From: Jatrophihabitans sp.
GTDB lineage: Bacteria; Actinomycetota; Actinomycetes; Mycobacteriales; Jatrophihabitantaceae
Assembly (NCBI GenBank): GCA_025927835.1
Contig: JAICKR010000001.1
Location: 1 to 64,000 of the forward strand
Reading direction: 5' to 3'
Length of the DNA: 64,000 nt
In this document: positions 30,236 through 40,593 of the stretch, one piece after another
How the letters are laid out: each line of letters starts with the position of its first letter
Position numbering within the stretch: the stretch's first letter is position 1
Notes under the pieces: generated by a model
What the model was told of the DNA's origin: nothing
Seen by the model: only the letters and a program-made list of their open reading frames with translations
Database searches by the model: none
Program-made: the position numbers and the translations under genes

Positions 30236-31186
30236 CTATCCCCGGTCCGCCTGCGCGATGGGGGCCACGTGCACGGTGCCGTGCGCGTCGATGCAGTTGT
30301 CGGCGTCGTGCGTGGTCTGGTCGGCGTGGTCGACCTGCAGCGTGATGTGGTCGATGCCGTGCGCCTCGGTGATCCGGGCGCGCAGCGCGTCGGCGACGTC
30401 GTGGCAGTCGAAGGCGGGCTGGACGAGCACGTGCGCGGACATCGCGGCGTCGCTCGCGCCCATCACCCAGACGTGCAGGTCATGCACCTGGGCGACGCCG
30501 TCGATGGCGGCGAGCTCGGCGCCGAGGGCCTGCGGGTCGAGGCCGTGCGGCGCGGCCTCGAGGAAGATCCGGCCGGCCGCGCGCACCAGTCGCCCACCCG
30601 TCCAGGCCATCAGCGCGGCCACCAGCAGCGAGGCGATCGGGTCGGCGCGGGTCCAGCCGGTCGCCAGGATGATCACGCCGGCGGCGAGCGTCGCCGCGAA
30701 TGCCCACACGTCGGTCACGAGGTGGGCCACCACGCCGCGGACGTTGAGGCTGCTGCGGTCTGCGCGGGCCGCGAGCCAGGTCGCGAGGGCGTTCACACAC
30801 AGGCCGGCCAGCGCGACGCCGGTGACCACGCCACCGTGCACCGCAGACGGGTGGACGAGGTGTCGGACGCCCTCGACGGTGAACCACACCGCGAGCAGCA
30901 ACAGTGTGATGCCATTGGCCTGACCGGACAGCGCGTCGACGCGCGCGAGGCCGAAGGTATACGCGCCTTGCGCGGGGCGGCGGGCCAGCCGCGCCGCCAC
31001 GACCGCGAGCAGTAGTGCGGCCGCATCGGTGAGCATGTGCCCGGCATCGGCGAGCAGCGCGAGCGAGTGTGCGAGCAGTCCGGCGACGAGCTCGCCGGCC
31101 ATGAACACCACGACCACGACGAGCGCGGTGAGCAGCCAGCGCTGATCGCCCGTGCCCGGGCGGTGCGGGTGCTGGTGCGCGTTCAC
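30236..31186 (-). CDS. cation diffusion facilitator (CzcD-like)
   Basis: LLADAGHMLTDAAALLLAV, GLARVDALSGQANG, DVWAFAATLAAGV; His-rich N-terminus (HQHPHRPG). Confidence 0.92.
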   Translation of the reverse strand: MNAHQHPHRPGTGDQRWLLTALVVVVVFMAGELVAGLLAHSLALLADAGHMLTDAAALLLAVVAARLARRPAQGAYTFGLARVDALSGQANGITLLLLAVWFTVEGVRHLVHPSAVHGGVVTGVALAGLCVNALATWLAARADRSSLNVRGVVAHLVTDVWAFAATLAAGVIILATGWTRADPIASLLVAALMAWTGGRLVRAAGRIFLEAAPHGLDPQALGAELAAIDGVAQVHDLHVWVMGASDAAMSAHVLVQPAFDCHDVADALRARITEAHGIDHITLQVDHADQTTHDADNCIDAHGTVHVAPIAQADRG

Positions 31187-31214
31187 GGTTCCAGCGTCAC
31201 ACAGTCGCGCCGCG

Positions 31215-33149
<1,935 letters not shown>

Positions 33150-33204
33150 TCACGGGACGTTGGGCTGCTGTTTGTGCACCCTGTCCTGATGTAATGTAAC
33201 AGTA

Positions 33205-33218
33205 GAGTAACGATACTC
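33205..33218. promoter_or_regulatory. AT-rich inverted repeat upstream of DUF5999 gene
   Basis: GAGTA-ACGA-TACTC within an unusually AT-rich ~150 bp gap. Confidence 0.35.
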
Positions 33219-33353
33219 ACACGGATCTAACATGTATCAGGATCACGGGTTTATACCTCTATTAGCGGGGACCGAGCGAGTTTGCTTGACGAGCGAACAA
33301 TTTCGGGGACACTTGACCGAGGCAAAACCCGAAAGCGATTACAGGACACCGCG

Positions 33354-33602
33354 ATGATCGAGAACATGGCCACCACCCCGGCCCTCCGAAGCTGCAGCCA
33401 CACCCCGGCATGCCCGTCCGCCGACGCCCTCGACCGGGACGCTGCACACGTCTTATCCGCCCACCCCGAGCAAGGCTGGAGCCTGCTCTGCAACGGCGTG
33501 GTCGTCTTCGAGGACTTCGGCGAGATCCTGCCGGACGGACACTGCACCGGATCCCGGCACCGCGACCTGGCCATGGCCTCGCCGCACCGCCGCTCCGCCT
33601 GA
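33354..33602 (+). CDS. DUF5999-like small protein
   Basis: CSHTPACPSADALDRDAAHVLSAHPEQGWSLLCNGVVVFEDFGEILPDGH. Confidence 0.75.
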   Translation: MIENMATTPALRSCSHTPACPSADALDRDAAHVLSAHPEQGWSLLCNGVVVFEDFGEILPDGHCTGSRHRDLAMASPHRRSA

Positions 33603-33615
33603 CGCTCAACAGCGG

Positions 33616-34569
33616 TTAGCCGCGGAAGACGGTCCGGCCGGCGTCGCCGTACGGCTCGTCCCGCTCCCGCACCGCCTGCCGGAACCCCTCCTCGACCGCC
33701 CGCCCGACGAATGCGTGCCCCTCGGGCGTGTGCCGGGCGATGCCGTCGAAGACGGTGCTGACCATCCCGCTGGTCGCCACGCCCTGCGCCAGCAGGGCCG
33801 AGTTCAGCGCCAGCTTGACCATCATCAGCTGGTTGAGCGGCATCCGCGCGATCCGCTCGAGCAGGACCTCGGTCCGCTCGTCGAGCGCCTCCGGCGGCGG
33901 CGCCTCGACCGCCAGCCCCCACTCCGCGGCCTCCGCCCCGGTGATGCTGTCGCCGGTGAACAGCAGCCGTTTCGCCCGCTGGTCGCCCAGCCGGTGCGCC
34001 CACATCCCGGCCGCGGGTATTCCCCACACCCGCGTCGGCGGGTAGCCGATCTTGGTGTCGGCCGCCGCGATGATCTGGTCGGCGAACAGCGCGATGTCGG
34101 TGCCGCCGGCCACGCAGAAACCGTGCACCTTCGCGACCGTGGGCTTCGTGGCGTGCAGCAGGCTGGCGAAGCCGCGGTTGAACCGGCTCATCATCGCGTA
34201 GTCGAGCATCGGGTCCCAGATCTGTCCCGGGTCGTGATTGCGCGCCTGGGCCACCGGATCGAGCATCGTGCCGGTGCGGTCGGCGGCGCTGCCGGCCTCG
34301 GCCATGTCGTTCTCGGCGAAGATGCTCAGGTCGTAGCCGCCGCAGAACCCGCTCCCCCGTCCGGACAGCACGATGACGTGCACCCGCGGGTCCAGGTCGG
34401 CCCGCTCGACGGCATGCGCGAGATCGAGCGGCGTGTCGGGCGTGATCGCGTTGCCGTGCTCGGGCCGGTTGAACGTCAGCCGGGCGATGCGGCCGGTGAC
34501 CTCGTAGGTCAGCGTCGGGTAGGACGCCTCGGCGGCCGGCGCCGGCCGGCCCTCGAACGGATCGGTCAT
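33616..34569 (-). CDS. enoyl-CoA hydratase/isomerase family protein
   Basis: RIARLTFNRPEHGNAITPDTP, SGRGSGFCGGYDL, HGFCVAGGTDIALFAD. Confidence 0.92.
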   Translation of the reverse strand: MTDPFEGRPAPAAEASYPTLTYEVTGRIARLTFNRPEHGNAITPDTPLDLAHAVERADLDPRVHVIVLSGRGSGFCGGYDLSIFAENDMAEAGSAADRTGTMLDPVAQARNHDPGQIWDPMLDYAMMSRFNRGFASLLHATKPTVAKVHGFCVAGGTDIALFADQIIAAADTKIGYPPTRVWGIPAAGMWAHRLGDQRAKRLLFTGDSITGAEAAEWGLAVEAPPPEALDERTEVLLERIARMPLNQLMMVKLALNSALLAQGVATSGMVSTVFDGIARHTPEGHAFVGRAVEEGFRQAVRERDEPYGDAGRTVFRG

Positions 34570-36194
34570 GGTGCGATGCGCGCGCGGTCCAGGATGGCCG
34601 CGGTGTCCACGCCGGCCGGCAGCGTCCCGTAGGCGTTGCCCCAGTCACCGCCGATGCGCGACGCCACGAACGCGTCGGCCACCGCGGGGTCGCCGTGCTG
34701 CAGCAGCAACGCGGCCTGCAGCGTCATCGCCATTTGCTCCACGATGCGCCGGGCCCGGAACTGCAGGTCGTCGAGGTCGGAGAGCTGCTTGCGCAGCATG
34801 GCCACCGCGTCGTCGTAGCGCGCGTCGGTGCCCGCCGCCCGGTCGAGCTCGGTGAAGAAGGCCTCGATGGTCTCGGGCTCGCGGCCCATCGCGCGCAGCG
34901 TGTCGAGTGCGGCGACGTTGCCCGAGCCTTCCCAGATGGAGACGAGCGGCGCCTCGCGGTAGAGCCGCGGCATGCCTGATTCCTCGACGTAGCCGTTGCC
35001 GCCCAGGCACTCGAGGGCCTCGACGGTGTGCGAAGCGAGCCGCTTGCAGAGCCAGTACTTCGTCACCGCGAGCGCGACCCGGCGGAACGCCTTCTCGTCG
35101 GCATCGCCGCGTACCGCGCGATCGACCGCGCCGGCGATGCGCATGACCACTGTGGTGGCGGCCTCGGAGTCGAGGGCCAGGTCGGCGAGCACGTTGGTCA
35201 TCGCGGGCTGCTCGACGAGCACCTTGCCGAACACCTGCCGGTGCGTCGCGTGGTGCAGCGCGTGCGCGAGTCCGATGCGCATGCCGCCCGCGGCCATCAG
35301 CGCGCAGTCGAGGCGGGTCATGTTGACCATCTCGATGATGGTCGCCACGCCGCGTCCCTCGTCGCCGACCAGCCAGCCGAACGCACCGTCGTACTCGACC
35401 TCGCTGGACGCGTTGGACTTGTTGCCGAGCTTGTCCTTGAGCCGCTGCAGGTAGAAGGCATTGCGGCTGCCGTCGGGCAGGACGCGCGGGACGAGGAAGC
35501 AGGACAGCCCACCGGGCGCCTGCGCGAGGGTGAGGAACAGGTCGGACATCGGTGCCGACGTGAACCACTTGTGCCCGGTGAGCCGGTAGCTGCCGTCGCC
35601 GGTCGGCACGGCGCGCGTGGTGTTGGCACGGACGTCCGAGCCGCCCTGCTTCTCGGTCATCGACATGCCGGCGATGAGCCCGCGCTTGGTCAGCGGCGCG
35701 CGGAGCCCGAAGTCGTACTCGCGGTTGGTGAGCAGCGGCTCGTACCGGGCGGCGAGCTCGGCGTTCGCGCGCAGCGCCGGGACGACCGCGTAGGTCATCG
35801 AGATCGGGCACATGTGCCCGGCGTCGGCCGCGCCCCAGGAGATGACCTTGGCCGCGCGCGCGACGTGTGCGCCGGAGCGCTCGTCCGCCCACGGCGCACC
35901 GTGCAGGCCGTGCTCCACCGCGGTGTGCATCAGGTCGTGGTACTGCGGCAGGTACTCGACCTCGTCCACCCGGTTGCCGTAGCGGTCGTGCGTGCGCAGC
36001 ACGGGCGGGTGCTCGTTCGCGAGCCGGCCCGCCTCCTGCCACCGCTCGCTGTTGCCCATCGCGGCGAGAGTGCGCACCTCGTCCTCGGCCCAGCCGGCCC
36101 CTTCGCGGTGCAACCCTTCGAGCAACGTCACGTGCGTCGTGATGTCGGTGCCGACGAGCGGCGGGACCTGGTTGGTGACCTCATGCGTGGGCAT
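34566..36194 (-). CDS. acyl-CoA dehydrogenase, AidB-like subfamily
   Basis: SMTEKQGGSDVRANTTRA, GHKWFTSAPMSD, LGGNGYVEESGMPRLYREAPLVSIWEGSGNV. Confidence 0.9.
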   Translation of the reverse strand: MPTHEVTNQVPPLVGTDITTHVTLLEGLHREGAGWAEDEVRTLAAMGNSERWQEAGRLANEHPPVLRTHDRYGNRVDEVEYLPQYHDLMHTAVEHGLHGAPWADERSGAHVARAAKVISWGAADAGHMCPISMTYAVVPALRANAELAARYEPLLTNREYDFGLRAPLTKRGLIAGMSMTEKQGGSDVRANTTRAVPTGDGSYRLTGHKWFTSAPMSDLFLTLAQAPGGLSCFLVPRVLPDGSRNAFYLQRLKDKLGNKSNASSEVEYDGAFGWLVGDEGRGVATIIEMVNMTRLDCALMAAGGMRIGLAHALHHATHRQVFGKVLVEQPAMTNVLADLALDSEAATTVVMRIAGAVDRAVRGDADEKAFRRVALAVTKYWLCKRLASHTVEALECLGGNGYVEESGMPRLYREAPLVSIWEGSGNVAALDTLRAMGREPETIEAFFTELDRAAGTDARYDDAVAMLRKQLSDLDDLQFRARRIVEQMAMTLQAALLLQHGDPAVADAFVASRIGGDWGNAYGTLPAGVDTAAILDRARIAP

Positions 36195-36789
36195 CGACTG
36201 CGCCTCCAATGGCACGGAGCGTGAACTCGATCAGGGTGGGAATCGTGTCGGGGTCCTCTGCGCCGGTGGCCAGTGGCCCGATCAGCGCCTCGCCGGCGGC
36301 GCCGACGAGCGCGGCGGCGACGACCGACGCGTTCTGCGGCGGCAGCTCGCCGGTGCGCACGCCGCGCTCGATCGCGGCGGTGATGACGTCACGGAACGCG
36401 CGCCGGAACTCCAGGCGCAGTTCGTCGATGACCGGGTCGACCGGCTCGACGAGCAGCACGTAGGCGCGCCGCGGTGTCTTGAGCGCGCGCCGCGCGAACG
36501 TCTCGAGCACCGCCGCGGTGCACTCGGCGGCGCTCCCGCTCGACGCGGCCTGGCGCACCACCTCGACCTCGTGCGTGACGATGCTGCGGAAGACCTCGGC
36601 GATGAGCTCGGCCTTGCCGGCGAAGTACTTGTAGACAGTGCCGGACGCGACGCCGGCGCGGGCCGCGACGGCGGCGACGGTGCAGCCGGCAAAGCCCTGC
36701 TCGGCCAGCAACGCCGCGGCCGCGGCAACGAGCGACTCACGCTGCGCGTCCAGGCGCGCCTGCACGCGCGGAGTCCGGCGGTACGCCAT
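36181..36789 (-). CDS. TetR-family regulator
   Basis: AAAALLAEQGFAGCTVAAVAARAGVASGTVYKYFAGKAEL HTH. Confidence 0.93.
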   Translation of the reverse strand: MAYRRTPRVQARLDAQRESLVAAAAALLAEQGFAGCTVAAVAARAGVASGTVYKYFAGKAELIAEVFRSIVTHEVEVVRQAASSGSAAECTAAVLETFARRALKTPRRAYVLLVEPVDPVIDELRLEFRRAFRDVITAAIERGVRTGELPPQNASVVAAALVGAAGEALIGPLATGAEDPDTIPTLIEFTLRAIGGAVDAHA

Positions 36790-36790
36790 A

Positions 36791-36818
36791 CAAGTAGTGA
36801 ACCACGGTTCACCGCTTG
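36791..36818. promoter_or_regulatory. palindromic TetR operator candidate
   Basis: CAAGTAGTGAACC-AC-GGTTCACCGCTTG: perfect 7+2+7 core, 11/13 over the full arms, abutting the TetR ATG. Confidence 0.8.
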
Positions 36819-36845
36819 CCACCAGCTTCCCGCGCCGGCGGGTGC

Positions 36846-38009
36846 TTACAGGCGTTCGATGATCGTCACGTTCGCCTGACCGCCGCCTTCGCACATAGTC
36901 TGCAGGCCGTAACGGCCGTTGGAGCGCTCCAACTCGTTGAGCAGGGTGGCCATCAGTTTCGTGCCGGTCGCGCCGATCGGATGCCCGAGCGCGATGGCGC
37001 CGCCGTTGACGTTGACCCGGCCGAGGTCGGCCCGCAGCTCCTTCGCCCAGGCCAGCACGACCGATGCGAAGGCCTCGTTGATCTCGACGAGGTCGATGTC
37101 GTCGAGGCTCATGCCGGCCTTGTCCAGTGCGTAGCGCGTCGCCCGGATCGGCGCGGTGAGCATGTAGACCGGGTCGTCGGCGCGCACCGAGATGTGGTGG
37201 ATGCGCGCTCGCGGCGTCAGCCCGAAGCGGCGCACCGCGTCCTCGGACGCGACGAGCACCGCGCTGGCCGCGTCGGAGATCTGCGACGACACCGCGGCGG
37301 TGGTGCGTCCGCCCTCGCGCAGCGTCTTGAGCTCGGCCATCTTCTCCAGCGTGGTGTCGCGGCGCGGCCCCTCGTCGCAGGTCATCTCGCCGAAGGCGAC
37401 GATCTCGTTCGCGAAGTGCCCCTCGTCGATCGCGACGATCGCGCGGCGGTGGCTCTCCAGGGCGTAGGCCTCCATCCGCTCCCGACTGATGTCCCACTTC
37501 TCGGCGATCATGTCGGCGGCACGGAACTGCGAGATCTCGTTGACCGACGGGTCGCCGTAGCGCTTCTCCCAGCCGACGGAACCGGTGAACGGTGTCTCGA
37601 AGCCGAGCTGCTGACCGAAGGTCATCGCCGACGAGATCGGCACCGCCGTCATGTTCTGCACGCCGCCGGCGACGATCAGGTCGGACGTCCCGCTGAGCAC
37701 GGCCTGTGCCGCGAAGTGCACGGCCTGCTGGCTGGACCCGCACTGCCGGTCGATGGTGACGCCGGGGACCTCCTCGGAGAACCCGGTGGCCAGCCAGCAG
37801 GTGCGCGCGATGTCGCCGGACTGCGGGCCGAGGGTGTCGGTGCAGCCGAAGACGACGTCGTCGACGGCGTCCGGGTCGGCACCGGGGTTGCGGTCGAACA
37901 GTGCGGTGATGACGTGCGCGCCGAGATCGGCGGGGTGCACCTGCGAGAGCGCGCCCTTCTTGCGTCCCACGGGTGTGCGGACGGCGTCGACGAGATAGGC
38001 CTCAGCCAC
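36846..38009 (-). CDS. fadA6: thiolase, FadA6-like (steroid HIP pathway)
   Basis: VTIDRQCGSSQQAVHFAAQ, NVNGGAIALGHPIGATG, CEGGGQANVTIIERL; synteny with kstR2, ipdF, fadE30. Confidence 0.88.
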   Translation of the reverse strand: MAEAYLVDAVRTPVGRKKGALSQVHPADLGAHVITALFDRNPGADPDAVDDVVFGCTDTLGPQSGDIARTCWLATGFSEEVPGVTIDRQCGSSQQAVHFAAQAVLSGTSDLIVAGGVQNMTAVPISSAMTFGQQLGFETPFTGSVGWEKRYGDPSVNEISQFRAADMIAEKWDISRERMEAYALESHRRAIVAIDEGHFANEIVAFGEMTCDEGPRRDTTLEKMAELKTLREGGRTTAAVSSQISDAASAVLVASEDAVRRFGLTPRARIHHISVRADDPVYMLTAPIRATRYALDKAGMSLDDIDLVEINEAFASVVLAWAKELRADLGRVNVNGGAIALGHPIGATGTKLMATLLNELERSNGRYGLQTMCEGGGQANVTIIERL

Positions 38010-38607
38010 TGGGGGTTCCCTTCGCATTGGCGGCAATGCCGTCCAGGACGATGGTCAGGTACTGGCGCGCGATGGCGCCGATCGGCAGCGCGCCGCCGGG
38101 GTGGTACCAGCCGACGCCGACCCACACGGTGTCGCGCAGGAACCGGTACGACAGCTCGACGTCGAGATCGGCGCGGAAGCTGCCGTCCTGCACACCCGCC
38201 TTCAGCACGTCGTGCCACATGCCGCGGAACTCGGTGAGCCGCTCCGGGATGTAGCCGAAGCGTGGCTGCTCGGCGAGCCGGCGCGCCTCGGCCTGGTAGA
38301 TCGCCACGGCCGCGTGGTGCTCGTCGATCGCCTCGAAGGACGCGACCACGATGGCCTCGAGGGTTTCGCGCGGGGCCAGCCCGCGCGCGGCGATCTCTCG
38401 GTAGCGCTCGAACAATGCGTCGAGGAAACCGCGCAGGATCTCGTCGACCATCGACTCCTTGGAGTCGAAGTGGTGATACAGGCTGCCGGAAAGGATCCCG
38501 GCCGCGTCGGCGATGTCGCGCACGGTGGTCGCGCGCAGGCCGCGCTCGGCGAACAGCCGCGCCGCGATGTCGAGCAGCTCGCCCCTGCGATCGGTTGCCG
38601 TGGTCAT
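38002..38607 (-). CDS. kstR2: TetR-family regulator, KstR2-like
   Basis: ERGLRATTVRDIADAAGILSGSLYHHFDSKESMVDEIL; between fadA6 and ipdF; KstR2-type box in the adjacent divergent promoter. Confidence 0.88.
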   Translation of the reverse strand: MTTATDRRGELLDIAARLFAERGLRATTVRDIADAAGILSGSLYHHFDSKESMVDEILRGFLDALFERYREIAARGLAPRETLEAIVVASFEAIDEHHAAVAIYQAEARRLAEQPRFGYIPERLTEFRGMWHDVLKAGVQDGSFRADLDVELSYRFLRDTVWVGVGWYHPGGALPIGAIARQYLTIVLDGIAANAKGTPSG

Positions 38608-39383
38608 GCGTGCTGGCTGCTCACGGAGACGACCTCGCCGGTCAGGTAGGACGAGTAGTCGCTGGCGAGGAAGACCATCACGTTGGCGACCTCCCAGGGC
38701 TCGGCGTAGCGCCCGAACGCCTCGCGCCGGGTGAGCTCGGCGAGCAGGTCGTCGCTGGTCACCTTCACGAGGTGCGGGTGCATCGCGAGGCTCGGCGCGA
38801 CCGCGTTCACCCGGATGTTGTGTGGCGCCGCGTCCAGCGCCGCGCAGCGGGTGAGCGCCATGACGCCCGCCTTGGCGGCCGCGTAGTGGGCTTGACCTTC
38901 CTGTGCGCGCCAGCCGATCACCGAGGAGTTGTTGACGATCGCTCCCCCGCCGCCCTGCGCGACGAGCTGCCGCAGCGCGGCGCGGGTGCACCGGAACGTG
39001 CCGTTGAGCGTGACGTCGAGGACGCGCGTCCATTCCTCGTCGGTCATCTCGAGCAGCGACTTCGTCCCGCCGAGGCCGGCGTTGTTGATCATCACGTCGA
39101 GCCGGCCGAAGCTGCTCACCGCGAACTCGACGAGCCGCTGCACCTGTGCCTCGTCGGTGACATCGCACGGCACTGCGGCGACCGCACCGCCGTGCTCGGC
39201 CTTCAGCGTGTCGAGGGTCTCGCCGAGGCGGCGCTCGTGGTGGTCGCTGATGACGACCCGCGCGCCTTCCTCGAGGCAGCGGCGCGCGGCGGCCTGGCCG
39301 ATGCCGGCGCCGGCTGCGGCGGTGACGACGACGACCTTGTCGGTGAGCAGCGCGTGGCCGCCGACGTAGGGCGGGACGGTCAT
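38604..39383 (-). CDS. ipdF: SDR dehydrogenase, IpdF-like
   Basis: VVVVTAAAGAGIGQAAARRCLEEGA, NNAGLGG, YAAAKAGV; synteny. Confidence 0.85.
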   Translation of the reverse strand: MTVPPYVGGHALLTDKVVVVTAAAGAGIGQAAARRCLEEGARVVISDHHERRLGETLDTLKAEHGGAVAAVPCDVTDEAQVQRLVEFAVSSFGRLDVMINNAGLGGTKSLLEMTDEEWTRVLDVTLNGTFRCTRAALRQLVAQGGGGAIVNNSSVIGWRAQEGQAHYAAAKAGVMALTRCAALDAAPHNIRVNAVAPSLAMHPHLVKVTSDDLLAELTRREAFGRYAEPWEVANVMVFLASDYSSYLTGEVVSVSSQHA

Positions 39384-40546
39384 ACCCGTGCCTCGCGCGG
39401 CAGGCCGAGCGTGCGCTCGGCGATGATGTTGCGCTGCACTTCGTTCGAGCCGCCGTAGATCGTGTCCGCACGGCTGAACAGGTAGAGGCGCTGCCACTGG
39501 TCGAAGTCGTCCGGCGGCGTGATCATCGATCGTGCGCCGAGCACCTGCATCGCGAGTTCGCCGAGGTTGCGGTGCCAGTTCGCCCAGAGCAGCTTGGCCA
39601 CGCTCGCCTCGCTGCCCGGCGTGCCGGACGTGACGCTGGCGAGCGTGCGCTGCGCGTGCGCGCGGATGACCTCGAGGTCGAGCCACGACCGGGTAAGCCT
39701 GTCCCGCACGACCGGGTCGTCGAACGCGCCGGTCTGCTTCGCGAGCTCGACCACCGACTCGAGTTCGCGGCGGAAGCCGACCTGCTGGCCGAGCGTGGCG
39801 ACGCCGCGCTCGAAGGCGAGCGTGCCCATCGCCACCCGCCAGCCGTCGCCGACCTCACCGACCACGAGGTCGGCATCGGTGTGTGCGTCGTCGAAGAACA
39901 CCTCGTTGAACTCGGCGGTGCCGGTGATCTGCACGATGGGCCGTACGGTGACGCCGTCCTGGTGCATCGGGACGAGCAGGTAGGACAGCCCGTGGTGGCG
40001 ACGCGAGCCCGGTTCGGTACGCGCGACCACGAAGCACCAGTCGGACAGGTGTGCCATCGAGGTCCAGACCTTCTGGCCGTTGACCGACCAGTGGTCGTCC
40101 TCGAGTACGGCGCTGGTCGAGACGGACGCGAGGTCCGAGCCCGCGCCGGGCTCGGAGTAGCCCTGGCACCACAGCTCGTCGACCGCGACGATCTTGGGCA
40201 GGAAGCGCCGCTTCTGCGCCTCGGTGCCGAACGCGATCAGCGTCGGGCCGAGCAGTTCCTCGCCGAAGTGGTTGACCTTGTGCGGCGCGTCGGCGCGGGC
40301 GAACTCCTCGTGGAAGATCACCTGCTGGGCGGTGCTGGCGCCGCGGCCGCCCCACTCGACCGGCCAGCCCAGACACGTCCAGCCGGCCTGCGCGAGGTAG
40401 CGGTTCCAGTCGCGCCGCTCGTCCCAGGCCTCGTGCTCGCGGCCAGGGCCGCCGACGCCGCGCAGCTCCTTGAACTCGCCTGCCAGGGCGGTTTCCAGCC
40501 AGTCGCGCACCTCGGTGCGGAAGGCGGCGTCCTGGCTCGTCTGCAC
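39380..40546 (-). CDS. fadE30: acyl-CoA dehydrogenase, FadE30-like
   Basis: GYSEPGAGSDLASV, GQKVWTSMAHLSDW, YGGSNEVQRNIIAERTLGLPRE; divergent from fadD3. Confidence 0.87.
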   Translation of the reverse strand: MQTSQDAAFRTEVRDWLETALAGEFKELRGVGGPGREHEAWDERRDWNRYLAQAGWTCLGWPVEWGGRGASTAQQVIFHEEFARADAPHKVNHFGEELLGPTLIAFGTEAQKRRFLPKIVAVDELWCQGYSEPGAGSDLASVSTSAVLEDDHWSVNGQKVWTSMAHLSDWCFVVARTEPGSRRHHGLSYLLVPMHQDGVTVRPIVQITGTAEFNEVFFDDAHTDADLVVGEVGDGWRVAMGTLAFERGVATLGQQVGFRRELESVVELAKQTGAFDDPVVRDRLTRSWLDLEVIRAHAQRTLASVTSGTPGSEASVAKLLWANWHRNLGELAMQVLGARSMITPPDDFDQWQRLYLFSRADTIYGGSNEVQRNIIAERTLGLPREARV

Positions 40547-40562
40547 CCTCGTACGGTACCCT

Positions 40563-40576
40563 ACCAAGCACTTGCT
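40563..40576. promoter_or_regulatory. KstR2-type operator
   Basis: ACCAAGCACTTGCT matches the KstR2 consensus AnCAAGnnCTTGnT, between fadE30 and fadD3 starts. Confidence 0.9.
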
Positions 40577-40593
40577 AGGTACGGTCTGGAGCT

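Noticed and set aside
36791-36818. TetR palindrome as a KstR or KstR2 site
   Set aside because: GTGAACCACGGTTCAC does not fit TnnAACnnGTTnnA, and the flanking CAAG/CTTG are too far apart for AnCAAGnnCTTGnT.
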